A stretch of 64,000 bases of DNA from Branchiostoma floridae (taxonomy: Eukaryota; Chordata; Leptocardii; Amphioxiformes; Branchiostomatidae), in assembly GCF_000003815.2 (NCBI RefSeq), contig NW_023365730.1, positions 157,060 through 221,059 on the forward strand, written 5' to 3'. Of this stretch, positions 10,001 through 21,730 are shown one piece after another; position 1 is the stretch's first letter, and each line of letters starts with the position of its first letter. Under the pieces are notes generated by a model. It was not told the DNA's origin. It saw only the letters and a program-made list of their open reading frames with translations, and ran no database searches. Position numbers and translations under genes: made by a program.

Positions 10001-13000
10001 GGGGAAGTAAATCTGCAGCAGCAGCACAGAACCCGATTAAGAAATTAGCTCAGAGAGGTTAAAGTGGTAAACATTGCCAGCAGGACAAGAAATGTTAATG
10101 TTGCTTACGTTGGAATCGACTTGAATGTTTTTGCTCACATGACATATAACCAAGTCAACAAGCTTCAATTGCACTGAGATTTATCACTGCAAATGTTTCG
10201 GTAGTTCTTCTTGTAAGTTTTCTCGGGGCGATACTACAGGAAGTAGATTCAGTCAGTATATCGCCCAGAAATCAGCAGACCTACTAGTTCCGAAACATTG
10301 GCAGTTAAATATCTCATATTGCTTGCAGAAAACATTTTGTTACCCATTAAGTTATCAACCTAACTAAAACCTTTCCAAGCGTAACGTTAACTCAATTATT
10401 TACTACCAACATTTCAACATTTCAAAACCGAAACAAAAAATACAACATACTGAAAATCACACAAACCTACGGCTATGCTGACGTCTTCGACTATCTCCAC
10501 ACGTAACCACTCTCGCTCCTTTCTGCCTGCGACGTGCTCTAGAAATCTTCTTCCCCACCTTCTCTCAATTGCACTTTGCGCTAATACTAATTTGAAGGCG
10601 CACACCGCCCGTCTTGAGTGCTTGGTAAACGCTGACGATTGTGATGAAATTGCGGTGCTTAGCGACGCGAGAAGCATGAGCTGAGACTCCCCGACACAGT
10701 CTCTCACGTCAATCCCCCGCTAGCTCCTTTTGAAGCGCAGAAAAGCGAGAGATCGTGTTAACGCGACACTTTGAAGCGAAATTGATGCCGTTTCTCATTC
10801 CCTGGAGTCCATTGCACAAGGACTTTTTATGCCACACCAATTTAATGTTTTGCTGTTAGGGTTTTATAAAGAAAACATTAGACCGGTGGGTAAAAAAATG
10901 AAGATCTTTGTTACTTTTCGGATCTTTTAAAAGAAAACATTGAACCGTCAGGTAGAAAAAAAAAATTTTTTTTGCAAAAAAGTCTGGGGTGGTGGGATCG
11001 AGTGGCTTACTGAAGGAACATAGCATAAATAACGAAAGATTTAGCAAATGATAAGATTTTCTTGGCACACTTTATGCAATGAATCAATATTTAGGGTGGT
11101 CAATTTCGCAATAAAATATTAATATACGTACCGTCCAAAATAACCACGTACATGCATTTAAATTTGACGCCCATAGTTCATTTGTCAGGAGAGTCAGTGA
11201 ACATTTGACAAAGGGAGTCGTGGCAAGCTTTTTGTTCAAATTGGAAAGAATATAACAGCAGAATCCAGGAAGCAACAAATGGAATTGGTGTGGCCTTAGG
11301 ATTAAAAGAAAGCAAGGTTTGCCCGAGGTGAGGAGATACCACTTAGGAGATTTCTTCAGGTGGATTTCATTTCAACACCGACTTTACTGACACTCCTACG
11401 TCATGTGCAAATTGCTGGGGCCAAATATCAATGATAACAATGGAAAGTACACCTTACCTATCAGGTTTCAACAGTATCGCTTATGCAGACACGAAAGCGA
11501 AAGAGCCGGACGAAGCCAGCAATGGCGGAGTATTTGCGTACATGTCTCAAACCATTAGGCCTTCGAATCAATATTGTGTTTCCAATGACGATCGTGAAAA
11601 TATTATGTTCCAATTTTTTTCCTTTTGATTTCGGCCTTCAATTTAGCCAATTTTGATTATCTTAGATAACGTGGGACTCTGTTAGTGTTTGTTTTGTAAG
11701 ACTTCACTTTTAGGTTCTGAATAAAGTCAAATAGTCAAATAGTGCCGCCAATTTGTAACAAGCTACAGGCACTTATTCGTAGGAATGGAGAGTTAATTAC
11801 AAATATTTCTTAATAAGATAACGTCGGGATATTTGCACACCTGTTGCAAGGCTTTTCTCATTGGCCATGCCGGAAATGATGTAGAGCAAGCTTCCGGATT
11901 TAATCATCACTCTGGTGGTTCCAACTCCGATGTGGAGTGGCACTAGAGATATAATAACGTCAACACACTCAGGTTAAGCCAAGTGGGTTCTAATATGTGC
12001 TTCAAAAACCTTCTCGGTGAGCCAATTATCACAACGCACACTTCAAAGCTCATTATAAGCAGGCTTCATGAGCAATTGACATCATAACAAATGTGCTGAC
12101 GTGTTGTAAGTTGTAACCATCAAATTTGATCATGTATACTTGGAGGATCATGACAACAAAGCTTCATTAAGCAGGCTTGTCCTAATTTTTGTGTTTTGAC
12201 ATCGGCCTCAGCTCGTACCTTTGCTCCTGAACAAGTGATACTTACATGGTCATGTGTAACATAGTTGTCTAGAACTGGTTTGGAAGATGGAAGGGTTCCA
12301 GGGGGTTTTCTCAATGTTTCCCCGTACATAGAGAATAAAAGGTAATATTGTTTTGCTGCTGTGTTCTTTCTTTATTCGTCTTTTGTCTGAAGCCAATCGG
12401 TACAGTAACCTAATGGTACAGGAATGGGTGCGAGTAGCTGAACAAAAGACTACAGCAGGCTTAGTGAAAACAATCTGCATTTTCGCTATAATTGTACCTT
12501 TGTAGTTTTTTAATCGTATTGTATTGTCGAGACGATAAACGTTTCCAAATATTTCCATATTGATAACCCACGAATAGGATATTGTTTTAAGAAGTTACCA
12601 TTAGTATACAAAAGGCAAAGAAAACAACAAGGAAAATCGCCAGCCACACTAACAGTATTTCATACGATCCCTTGCAGAAGAACAGCACTAGCTATATATG
12701 CTTTGTACCGTTGTTGATAGACAACACTGCATGTCTGTACCACAGTTAATTGAAAACCCAGCAAGATTCCATTAAAGGTGTTAGTCCCATTATGAATCTC
12801 TCTCCAGATACAAAAAAAAAAAAAAAAACTCATGATGAATATTTTCACCACACCAAACATTGAATCGACAATCCCTTTACCATTTCTGCTTGGATCTGAT
12901 GTTACACTACAATCACATACATCCCTTCTGTCTGGCTGGCCTTACAACACGTCAGACCGTGTCCCTTGATATTCAACAACGTGAAAGCAAAACGCCTACA

Positions 13001-13160
13001 ATGCCTATCATACAGATATCATGAAATAGAATCGAGTCGGTTACATTTCATTTCCATTTCAAAGGCAACTCCGACCCTCCAGTGGCACGCAGACCTTGTT
13101 AGCCTATTCCCCATTGCATACAAAAAAAAGAAGATAATCAGGCAACACAACAGTGTGTTG
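7009..13160. other. Intergenic stretch without recognisable genes
   Basis: No reading frame here has conserved motifs, and all are short. It contains a likely LINE tail (8495-8770), A/T homopolymers and AT-rich sequence. A fairly GC-rich block at 10470-10740 has no coding signature. An end resembling a retroposon tail (aataaagtcaaatagtcaaatag) lies near 11720. I see no promoter or RNA gene. Confidence 0.6.
8495..8770 (+). mobile_element. L2/CR1-like LINE 3' end fragment
   Basis: The segment ends with a block near 8691-8738 (cagcggcacctgaaaagcag, then gatttccctggt), followed by an A-run and repeated aatgaa units. That is the usual style of L2-type LINE 3' ends. An upstream phrase (gcctttcttcattctcagtc, then gtgtggaatgaac) resembles the end of a reverse-transcriptase frame, heavily mutated. 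Confidence 0.45.
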
Positions 13161-14019
13161 TAGGGGTGGTACAAAATCGGTTTTTCTTCTTGGACCGATC
13201 TAAGAAAAAACGGACCTGAAAAAATTTAGTAGACCGGGTTTTGGATCGATTAGAAAATTAACAGATTGTACCGGCGCTATGGCTGCAGGCGTTCACGTGT
13301 TTTGGGACTTATAGGTAAAAAAAAAGTAGCAAGAGCAACTTATACAGTCGCAACATATACATCCAAAGGCACAGTTAGTGTTGTTTTCATGAAGATATGA
13401 TTTTAAAAAGCCAGTGGATGTCAGATAATTCACCAACCAGAATCCAGTATAGCAGAATGAACCTTTGTTTTTTTATGCCACATGTTCATCTGCCTGGAGA
13501 TTAAGCGTGTGCTACGCACTAGGATAGACAACAGTATAGAAAAGTCAGGTCCAAGTACGGTCCAGGTCCAACGGATCAGGTCCAGGTAGGGCTGGATACC
13601 GGTACAGAAAATTCAGGTCCAGGTCCAGTTCAGGTCCAGAGGATCAGGTCCAGGTCCGGACCTGAACCTGGACCTGATTCATTATGACTCATACCAATGG
13701 TCAATTTCATTACAAAGAAATCTGTTCGGTGGAGTACTAGGCTTACACTGGCGTTTTGTAATCCTACAACGCTAACTGCACCTGTACGATTGGCTGTAAA
13801 ACTTGGTAGAAATTACTATAATTTCTACTCTACTGCACTCTTGTTATTTTCTTCCACCTGCAAGCGCCAAAACGTGTGAATGCCTGATAAAATAATCTTT
13901 TAATTTTCTAACCGGTCCAACATCCGGTCCACCTAATTTTTTCAGGTCCGGTTTTTCTGGACCGGTCCAATAAGAAAAACCGGTTTTGTACCGGTACGCT
14001 GTACCGATACCCAGCCCTA
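13161..14019. mobile_element. hAT-like non-autonomous element
   Basis: The left end reads TAGGGGTGGTACAAAATCGG. The right end in reverse complement reads TAGGGCTGGGTATCGGTAC, and both then run into a shared inverted block (ggtttttctt...ttggaccgg, then cggacctgaaaaaat). TAGGG/CAGGG-type ends are characteristic of hAT elements. No clear 8-bp target duplication is visible. A related sequence rich in ggtccaggtcc is nested at 13535-13690. There is no transposase frame. Confidence 0.6.
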
Positions 14020-14104
14020 GGTCCAGGTCTGTATCAGAAGACTCCTTAGCTAGCTAAACTCCTTACTATGCAATCGGTAGATCAGCCTGGAGAGTAGCAC
14101 ACGC

Positions 14105-15610
14105 TGTAATTTGACACGAGCCCCCAGACAAGCTAGGATCCGTCTGCAGCTAATTGGAAGCTCCGCCAGAAGCCGCGAGCTCATTACACTCACATTCGTC
14201 ACAGCTGAAGACTGCCGTGAACATCAGAGAGATCGTATTAGCTCAACACGTAGGCAATCAAGACCTGTTGGACACGACAGATGGTTCCCCTGTAGTAGGG
14301 TTGTGAACCGGTACAGAAAATTCTGGTACAGGCACGGTGCAAGTCCAGAGGATCAGGTCCAGGTCCAGGTCCAAGTCCGGACCTGAACCTGGACCTAACT
14401 GTGAAAACTTGTGAATGGGCGATACTCAAATCATTGGTCTTAGCTCACGAGTGCAATGAACATCAGAGAAATCGTATTAGCGCAACACGTAGGCAATCAC
14501 GACCCGTTGGACACGACAGATGATTCCCCTATAGTAGGGGGTGGTACCGGTACAGAAAATCCTGGTACAGGTCTGGTCCAAGTCCAAAGAACCAGGTCCA
14601 TGTCCGGACCTGAACCTGGACCTAACTGAAAACTTGTGAATTGGTCACAGATAAAGAGTACCGTGAACATCAGAGACATCGTATTAGCTCAACACGTAGG
14701 CAATCACGACCTGTTGGACACGACAGATGATACCCAACGTAGTAGGGGTTGGGTACCGGTACAGAAAATTCAGGTACAGGCACGGTCCAAGTCCAGAGGA
14801 TCAGGTCCAGGTACAGGTCTGGACCTGAACCTGGACCTAACTGTGATAACTTGTGAATGGGCGATACTCAAATCATTGGTCACAGCTGAAGGGTGCAGTG
14901 AACATCAGAGAGTCGTATTAGCTCAACACGTAGACAATCATTACCTGTTGGACACGAAAGATGATACCCAACGTAGTAGGGGTTGGAACCGGGACAGAAA
15001 ATTCGGGTAGAGGTACGGTCCAAGTACGTTCTAGCTACGGTCCAGCTACGGTCCAGGTCCAGAGGTTCAGGTCCAGGTCCGGACCTGAAGCTGGACCTTA
15101 CTGTGAAAACTTGTGAATGGACGATACTCAAATCATTGGCAAAGCTGAAGAGCGTAGTAAACAACAAAGATGATCCCCCCGTAGTAGGGGAGGGTAACGG
15201 TACAGAAAATTCAGGTACAGGTACGGTCCAGGTCCAGAGGATCAGAGCCAGGTCCGGACATGAACCTTGACCTAACTGAAAACTTGTGAATGGGCGATAC
15301 TCAAATCATTGGTCATAGCTCACGAGTGCAGTGAACATCAGAGAGATCTTATTAGCGCAACATGTAGGCAATCACGACCTGTTGGACACGACAGATGATC
15401 CCCAACGTAGTAGTTGTGGGTACCGGTACAGAAAATTCAGGTACAGGTACGGTCCAGGTCCAAAGAATCAGGTCCGGGTCTGAACCTGGACCTAACTGTG
15501 AAAAGTTGTCAATGGGCGATACTCAAATCATTGGTCACAGCTGAAGAGTGCCGTGAACATCAGATGGATCGTATCATCTCAACACGTAGGACCAGTTTGT
15601 ATAGATTGTA
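14105..15610 (+). repeat. ~225-bp tandem array rich in ggtccaggtcc
   Basis: The anchor ccggtacagaaaattc occurs at about 14308, 14545, 14756, 14989, 15198 and 15423. Each is followed by a block of ggtccaggtcc/ggacctgaacctggacc, which is self-complementary, and a spacer containing aacacgtaggcaatcacgac. Spacings are 209-237 bp. Each unit begins like the right end of the neighbouring hAT-like element (tagggttgggtaccggtac), suggesting that the array arose from such an element. Reading frames spanning it are by-products of the periodicity. Confidence 0.82.
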
Positions 15611-16480
15611 CCAGGTTGTATAGATCCAACCGTTGTGTACAATATACTGTTTTCCAGCTAGTGAACACAAGTGTTATAGATATTTTGTAGCCCTTCTTAA
15701 TAAACAATCGACTTTTTTCTAAGGTTCATAGGGCCTGACGCTACCATCATGAACATAAAGAGCGGCCTATAGCGATAACTGTAGCAGCAACTCTTCTCCC
15801 TAAGTCAGAAACATCAAGCTTAGGCAAGCTAAGCTGTTGCGAGTTGGCCCCTAGTTGACATGCCTCATTCACTATTGTCAACTATTACTCTGCTGAAAGA
15901 ACTAAACTTTCAGTTGTCATCATCTGTATTGTTTTGTGGTCTTAATCATCCTGTAAAATGGTGTTTTTCAGTGACATATCATTATGTTTGGCCGACCACT
16001 TCTTGTTGGTCTGGTAGAGAATGGTTAGACCGTCCAGCGCTAGACAGTAGTTAGACAAGTCTAGAGCGCACGTGTTAGCTAGAGACTCAACGAATAACAT
16101 GATATCGGCGATCTCTCTCTTATATGACAGAGGTAACATGTTAAGGAACAATTTTTTTATGCTTAATAGTCAATTTTAACAGTAGTTACATTGGCACGTA
16201 GAATGAACTTTACACTGGCAGAACTATTTTATTTGCACATAAATTGATAGCTTTCTTTGTTAATTAAAAACCTACTCTTCAACGGATATTGCTCAGTTTC
16301 AACCACGTACATGTAAGGTAATGGATGCTACCTGCAACGCTTGATTGTTTGCAAATACTATCCGGTTAATTGAGTAGCTATTATTTGGCGTATCTTATTA
16401 CCTACTAGATGTCTGACCTTTGTCGCTGCAGAGAGTAATTTGGTTTCTAATAGGCTGATCTATTCAGGCAGATCTCCCTG
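15611..16480. other. Non-coding gap between repeat arrays
   Basis: I see no gene, RNA or repeat with clear boundaries in this stretch. The reading frames at 15860-16054 and 15942-16151 are short and have no motif. Confidence 0.5.
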
Positions 16481-16735
16481 TGGTTACAATTAAAGCTTGT
16501 GGCCTATAGGTCTCTTTAAAATTCATAACATTTGCAAAACGCCTGACAACATCATCCGCCATCGCCTGTTGACCTTATCATTTTATCTGGTTACAATTAA
16601 ATCTTGTGGCCTATAGGTCTCTTTAAAATTCATAACATTTGCAAAACGCCTGACAACATCATCCGCCATCGTCTGCTGACCTTATTATTTCATCTGCCAG
16701 TGGATTGGAATTAAGCCCCTTGCGGTCTATAGGCT
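16481..16735. repeat. ~107-bp tandem repeat, two full copies and a decayed one
   Basis: The block starting tggttacaattaaa occurs at 16481 and 16588 and is nearly identical over 107 bp (including gtggcctataggtctcttta and gcctgacaacatcatccgcc). A third diverged copy begins near 16690. Confidence 0.8.
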
Positions 16736-16757
16736 ATCATTGCCATGTAAGTCTTGT

Positions 16758-17990
16758 TGACCTTTGAAATAAGATCCTTGTGGTTATTATTTTAGAAACA
16801 TTCGTAACGATAGATTTGCATTCAAACTTTTTGGTCTTTCCATAAGTTTAGAAAATGCCTATTTTCCCACTAAAGTATAGTCAGGAGAAGAAACATACTC
16901 GGTAGTAGTGTACGTACTCAAACAAAAAGCTAGGTAACCTTTGAAATAATATCCTTGTGTTTAATCTTTTAGAAACATTATTAACGATGGATCTGTATTC
17001 AAACATTTTGGCCTTTCTATAAGTTAAGAAAATGCCTATGTTTCCACAAAGGTATTGTCCAGAGAAGCAACATAGCGGTTTGTAGTGTGCGTACTCAAAT
17101 AAAAAGCTAGGTAACCTTTGAAATAAGATCCTTGTGTGTTAATCTTTTAGAAACATTATTAACGATGGATCTGCATTCACATTCTTTGGTCTTTCTATGC
17201 CTATGTTTCCCCACAAAGGCATTTCCAAGAGACGCAACATAGCGGGCAGTAGTGTGCGTACTCAAATAAAAAGCTAGGTAACCTTTGAAATAGGATCCTT
17301 TTGTGTTAATCTTTTAGAAACATTCTCAACGATGGGATTTGTATTCAAACGTTTTGGCCTTTCCATAAGTTTAGAAAATGCTTACATGTATGTTTCAACT
17401 AAAGTATAGCCAGGAGAAGCACATACTGGGTAGTAGCGTGTTTGCTTCAATAAAAAAACTAGGTAACCTTTGAAATAAGATCCTTGTGTGTTAATCTTTT
17501 AGAAACATTATTAACGATGGATCTGTATTCAAACATTTTGGCCTTTCTATAAGTTAAGAAAATGCCTATGATTCCACAAAGGTATTGTCCGGAGAAGCAA
17601 CATAGCGGTTTGCAGTGTGCGTACTCAAATAAAAAGCTAGGTAACCTTTGAAATAAGATCCCTGTGTATTAATCTTTTAGAAACGTTCTTAACGATGGAT
17701 CTGCATTAAAACTTTTTTGACTTTCTATGCCTATGTTTCCCCACAAAGACATTGCCAAGAGAAGCATCATAGCGCGTAGTAGTGTGCGTACTCAAATAAA
17801 AAGCTAGGTAACCTTTGAAATAATAGCCTTGTGTTTAATCTTTTAGAAACATTCTTAACCATGGGATTTGCATTGAAAATTTTTGGTCTTTCCATAAGTT
17901 TAAAAAATGTCTATGTTTCCACTTTGTTGCCTGGAGTTGGCAAAATAGAGGGTAATGGTATACGTGCGTACGTGCTCAAACAAAAAGCAC
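16758..17990. repeat. Seven-copy ~175-bp tandem repeat
   Basis: The phrase acctttgaaata is found at about 16760, 16937, 17114, 17281, 17466, 17644 and 17811. Each is followed by ttaatcttttagaaacatt, then cttt..ataagttaagaaaatgcctatg, then gtactcaaataaaaagctaggta. Spacings are 167-185 bp. There is no coding potential. Confidence 0.88.
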
Positions 17991-18109
17991 AGCAAAGTCA
18001 GAATGATTGGACTCCACGACAATACCGGTAGCTTTTACCGGCCTCGTCTTTTGCAAACTACCAAGCCACGTAAATTTGGCAACAAACCAAGTTTTACTCC
18101 ATTCAAACT

Positions 18110-19860
18110 ACCACAGGGGAACGTTTAGATTTCGTTTGAAAAACCTTGCCATAATTTTGTGGAATACATGATACCTTCCTCCGAATGTTGACATATTGAA
18201 AACATAGGTTTTATTATAGACATTGGTAAGCTTTCTGATAACAATCAGATTATCTGCTAATAATTCAATTTGCTTCTGTGTTGGTTTAAGGTAACAACCT
18301 AAAGTTTGTCCAGTAATTGAATAAAGGAAGTGGGTGATACAGAAGCAGAAAGAATGAAACATTTATACAGTTTGTCAGAACGATAGTGAATAAACTGGCG
18401 GGATGGTTTAATAAAAATGCAAAACCCTTAAGTTCGTCCAGTAACTGACATAAGGTAGCGGATGCTTCTTGAACAGTTTCAGAAGGAAGAAAACATTAAT
18501 ACAGTCTGCCAGAACGATACTGGTTGATGGGATATATTTCAATGATAGCTTAAATGTATTAGAAATACATTTAGTGAAGCTTTTACGTTGTACAGATATT
18601 TTTAGACTTGCACAGAGCCTATGATAGTGTCATAAATATAGTTAAAAATTCTTAGTCAGTGACTTTGTTTACAGCTGCAACTTCAACGGTAGCAAAAGCA
18701 ATGAAAGATGTTTAACATTTATGCAGTCAGAACGATACTGGTTGAAAGAGCATACCTCCCATGCCGTTATTACGGCCGGTGCTGGCTGGTAAGTGGATGA
18801 CCCCAAGTGTTACTACACACAACATGTAGCGTAGTGCTGTCAAGTCATCTTTCGACTGGCAGGATTACGTGAATTTTATCTAAACAATCATTAATATACA
18901 AAATGCAGTTACTCAAGCAACTGGTTATGATTTTGGAAACGGTCAAATGTTTCATATAACATCCACTAACTTTCGTCACTGACACTGAAGTGATCTGGGA
19001 GAAACTGGTCTTTAAATGCACAGGAGGCGAAGACAATTTCTCCCAGATAATTTCTAACTGGATGGTTGGGAAAAATCCTAAAGTTTGTCTAAAATCTGAC
19101 GAAGGTAATGAAAATCTAAAATGCAGTTACTCAAGTAACTGGATATGGTTTTGGAAACCGTCAAACGTTTCAGATAGGGTCAACTAACTTCTGTCAGTGA
19201 CAGTAAAGTGATCTTGGAGAACGAAATGTAGTGGATGCTGGAGAATAAACCATTTATGCAGTCTACCAGAACGACGCTGGCTGCTAGAACGGACCGCCCG
19301 TGTTTTTATCCCATCTGCTGCCGTCTTGATTTAAACCAGTCTGATAAGAGGATGACGACCCAAGTGTTGCTAAGACCCTAAGTCCGTCCCGTAATTGACG
19401 AAAGGTAGTCATAATATGCTACTTAAACGGCAGCAGACAGAACAAAGCATTTATAAAGTCTGTCAGAACTATACTGGATGAACTGGATGATTTCAGAAAA
19501 ATTGAAATTCGTCCAGTAACTGACGGAGGTAGTGGATGCTACTTAAACGGTAACAGAGAGAAAAAACATTAAAGCAGTTTGCCAGAACGATACTGGTTGA
19601 ACTTGATGGTTAAGAAAAATCCTAAATGTCGTCAAGCAACAAAAAGAATAAAACATTTATACAGACTGTCAGAACGGTACTGGATGAACTGGATCGTTTA
19701 AGAAAAATCCTAAAGCTCGTCCAGTAACAGAAAGAATAAAACATGTAAGCAGTCTGCCAGAACGATGCTGGGTGCTAGAACAGACCGCCTGTGTTTTTAT
19801 CCCATCTGCTGCCGTCTTGATTTAAACCAGCCTGATAAGTGGATCTCAGGATGTGTCAGC
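18110..19860. repeat. Degenerate repeat field
   Basis: Several short blocks recur irregularly. One is cgtccagtaactgac followed by an acttaaacggtaacagaaag-type spacer and aaacatttatacagtctgcc...agaacgatactgg (for example near 18420, 19500, 19560, 19650 and 19730). Another is an inverted module combining gttactcaagcaactgg, ttttggaaacggtcaaa and gtcactgacac (near 18905 and 19125). A third is tttttatcccatctgctgcc at about 19305 and 19796. No gene is visible. Confidence 0.65.
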
Positions 19861-19916
19861 TGTAGGCGGCTGAGTAATCAATCTTATATAGGTCGTTAGT
19901 ATTCTGCTGAGGTGCT

Positions 19917-21730
19917 GGTGTGCAAGCAGGCAGAACAGGACTATTAACAGGCCGTAAACCGTGTACATATAGACTTGGATCGATGTCAGAAATGTTTCGT
20001 AAATCTTGCTTAAAGACGTTTATAATTTTATATGCTGTCTACTGCTACTATTTAGCAGTATATGTCGTTAGTATGCAGTGCAGTTGCCGGGTGTAACCAG
20101 GCGTATACGTAAATACACAGAATAGCACTTTTAAAAGGCAATAAAAGGTGTACATATAGACTTGGATCGATGTCAGAAATATTTCGTAAATCTTGCTTAA
20201 AGACGTGTCAGGTTCATGATTTGATATGCTGTCTATCTTCACGTCTAAATGTGTTATACTGGTGAGGTGCCGCGGTGCAAGCAGGCAGAAATGTACAGAA
20301 CGGACTATTAACCCTCAAACCACCGTATGGGGTCAAAACTGACCCCAGGCGTATATCAATGTGTGCCATTATGTCATTTCTGGTCGAAAACAAATTTCCT
20401 TCCAGGAGTTTGTTTGTATATATGTCCGATAGCTTCTTTTACGATTTTACCGAGATTGGCTCATTGTTGATTAAGTTATCCTAGAAAGTTTATGCATGGT
20501 CCACTGGGGTCAAAACTGACCCCAGCATTTTTTTAAACAAACTTTTGCGACCCACACCTAAACTACTTATCGTAGGATCACGAAATTTTCAGAGAAGGAT
20601 GTACATGTAAGCCAAAATTATTGTAACAACTTTTGTGCCATTATCTTGTTATATGATGACATTATGACGTCATCTAGGTAATATCGGCCGCCATCTTGGA
20701 TTTTGACTGATGACGTCATCAAATTAGCATAAATTATGGATATTGAGCCATGAAATTTACGTTGAATTTTATAAGATGTGATAAACAACTGTTATTTGCC
20801 AAGAAAACCTTAAAACCTAAATGTTTAATACAAAATTAGAAAATTTTGTAATAAATATATCTGTCAGAATTCCGTTGTCATGACAACATGAAAAATGATG
20901 AACATACTTTGTTCACTGAAAATGTTTGCTATCAACATTTTCTAAAAAGTTACCAAGTTTGGTAGCCCTAGCATAAGCCATTCAGGCGCAATACGGCATT
21001 GAAGTTGGTACAGGCATCAAAAACCTCCTTCCTGGTCTGAACAGCGTTGGCGCAAAATGTGGTCCTCATGATCTTTTGCATAAACTATGATAATGAGCTA
21101 GAAGTATTCTCACCTAATCATGTCAGACTGTCCCACATAGATTAATGAAACTATACATATATACAAATCACAAAAAGAGTGACACAAAAACTGTATTTGT
21201 ACAAAACGTTTTGGGGTCAGTTTTGACCCCATACGGTAATCTACGTCACAAAAAAGCTACGGTGGTTTGAGGGTTAAAAGGTCGTAACCGTGTACATACA
21301 GACTTGGATCGATGTCAGAAATGCTTCGTAAATCTTGCTTATTAAAATAAACACGTGTCAGTTTTATGATTGTATATGCTGTCTAACTTCACCCCTGATT
21401 GTGATGTTGGTGATGTGTCGGTGTGCAAGCAGGCGCAAATATACAAAAAGGGACTATCAAAAGGCCGTAAACCGTGTGCATACAGACTTTGATCGATGTC
21501 AGAAATGTTCCGTAAATCTTGCTTAAAGACGTGTCAGGTTTAGTATTGGCTATACTGTTTACTGTCACCCCTGATTGTGTTATGCTGTTAAGGTGCCACG
21601 GTGCAAGCAGGCGCAAATATACAGAACAGGACTATCAAAGGTCGTAAACCGTGTACATACAGGCTTGGATCGATGTCAGAAATGTTTCGTAAATCTTGCT
21701 TAAAGACGTGTCAGATTTTTAATTGGATAA
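19917..21730. repeat. Five-copy ~186-bp satellite interrupted by a transposon
   Basis: The phrase gacttggatcgatgtcag or a close variant occurs at about 19973, 20159, 21300, 21486 and 21662, with tttcgtaaatcttgctta after it and gcaagcaggc before the next ggactat. Between the second and third anchors the spacing is 1141 bp rather than ~180, because the element at 20308-21277 sits inside a unit. Confidence 0.88.
20308..21277. mobile_element. piggyBac-type non-autonomous element with TTAA duplication
   Basis: The 962-bp element (20312-21273) is flanked by TTAA on both sides. Its ends are perfect 16-bp inverted repeats, CCCTCAAACCACCGTA. A subterminal palindrome, tggggtcaaaactgacccc, occurs just inside the left end, again at about 20505, and inside the right end. 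TTAA targets and CCC-starting ends are the hallmark of piggyBac transposons. The short reading frame at 20275-20484 has no transposase similarity, so it is a MITE-type derivative. Neighbouring satellite units show the uninterrupted sequence. Confidence 0.85.

Noticed and set aside
16758-21730. CRISPR array
   Set aside because: Repeat units are long, degenerate and contiguous, without the short repeat and unique spacer pattern, and the window is eukaryotic.
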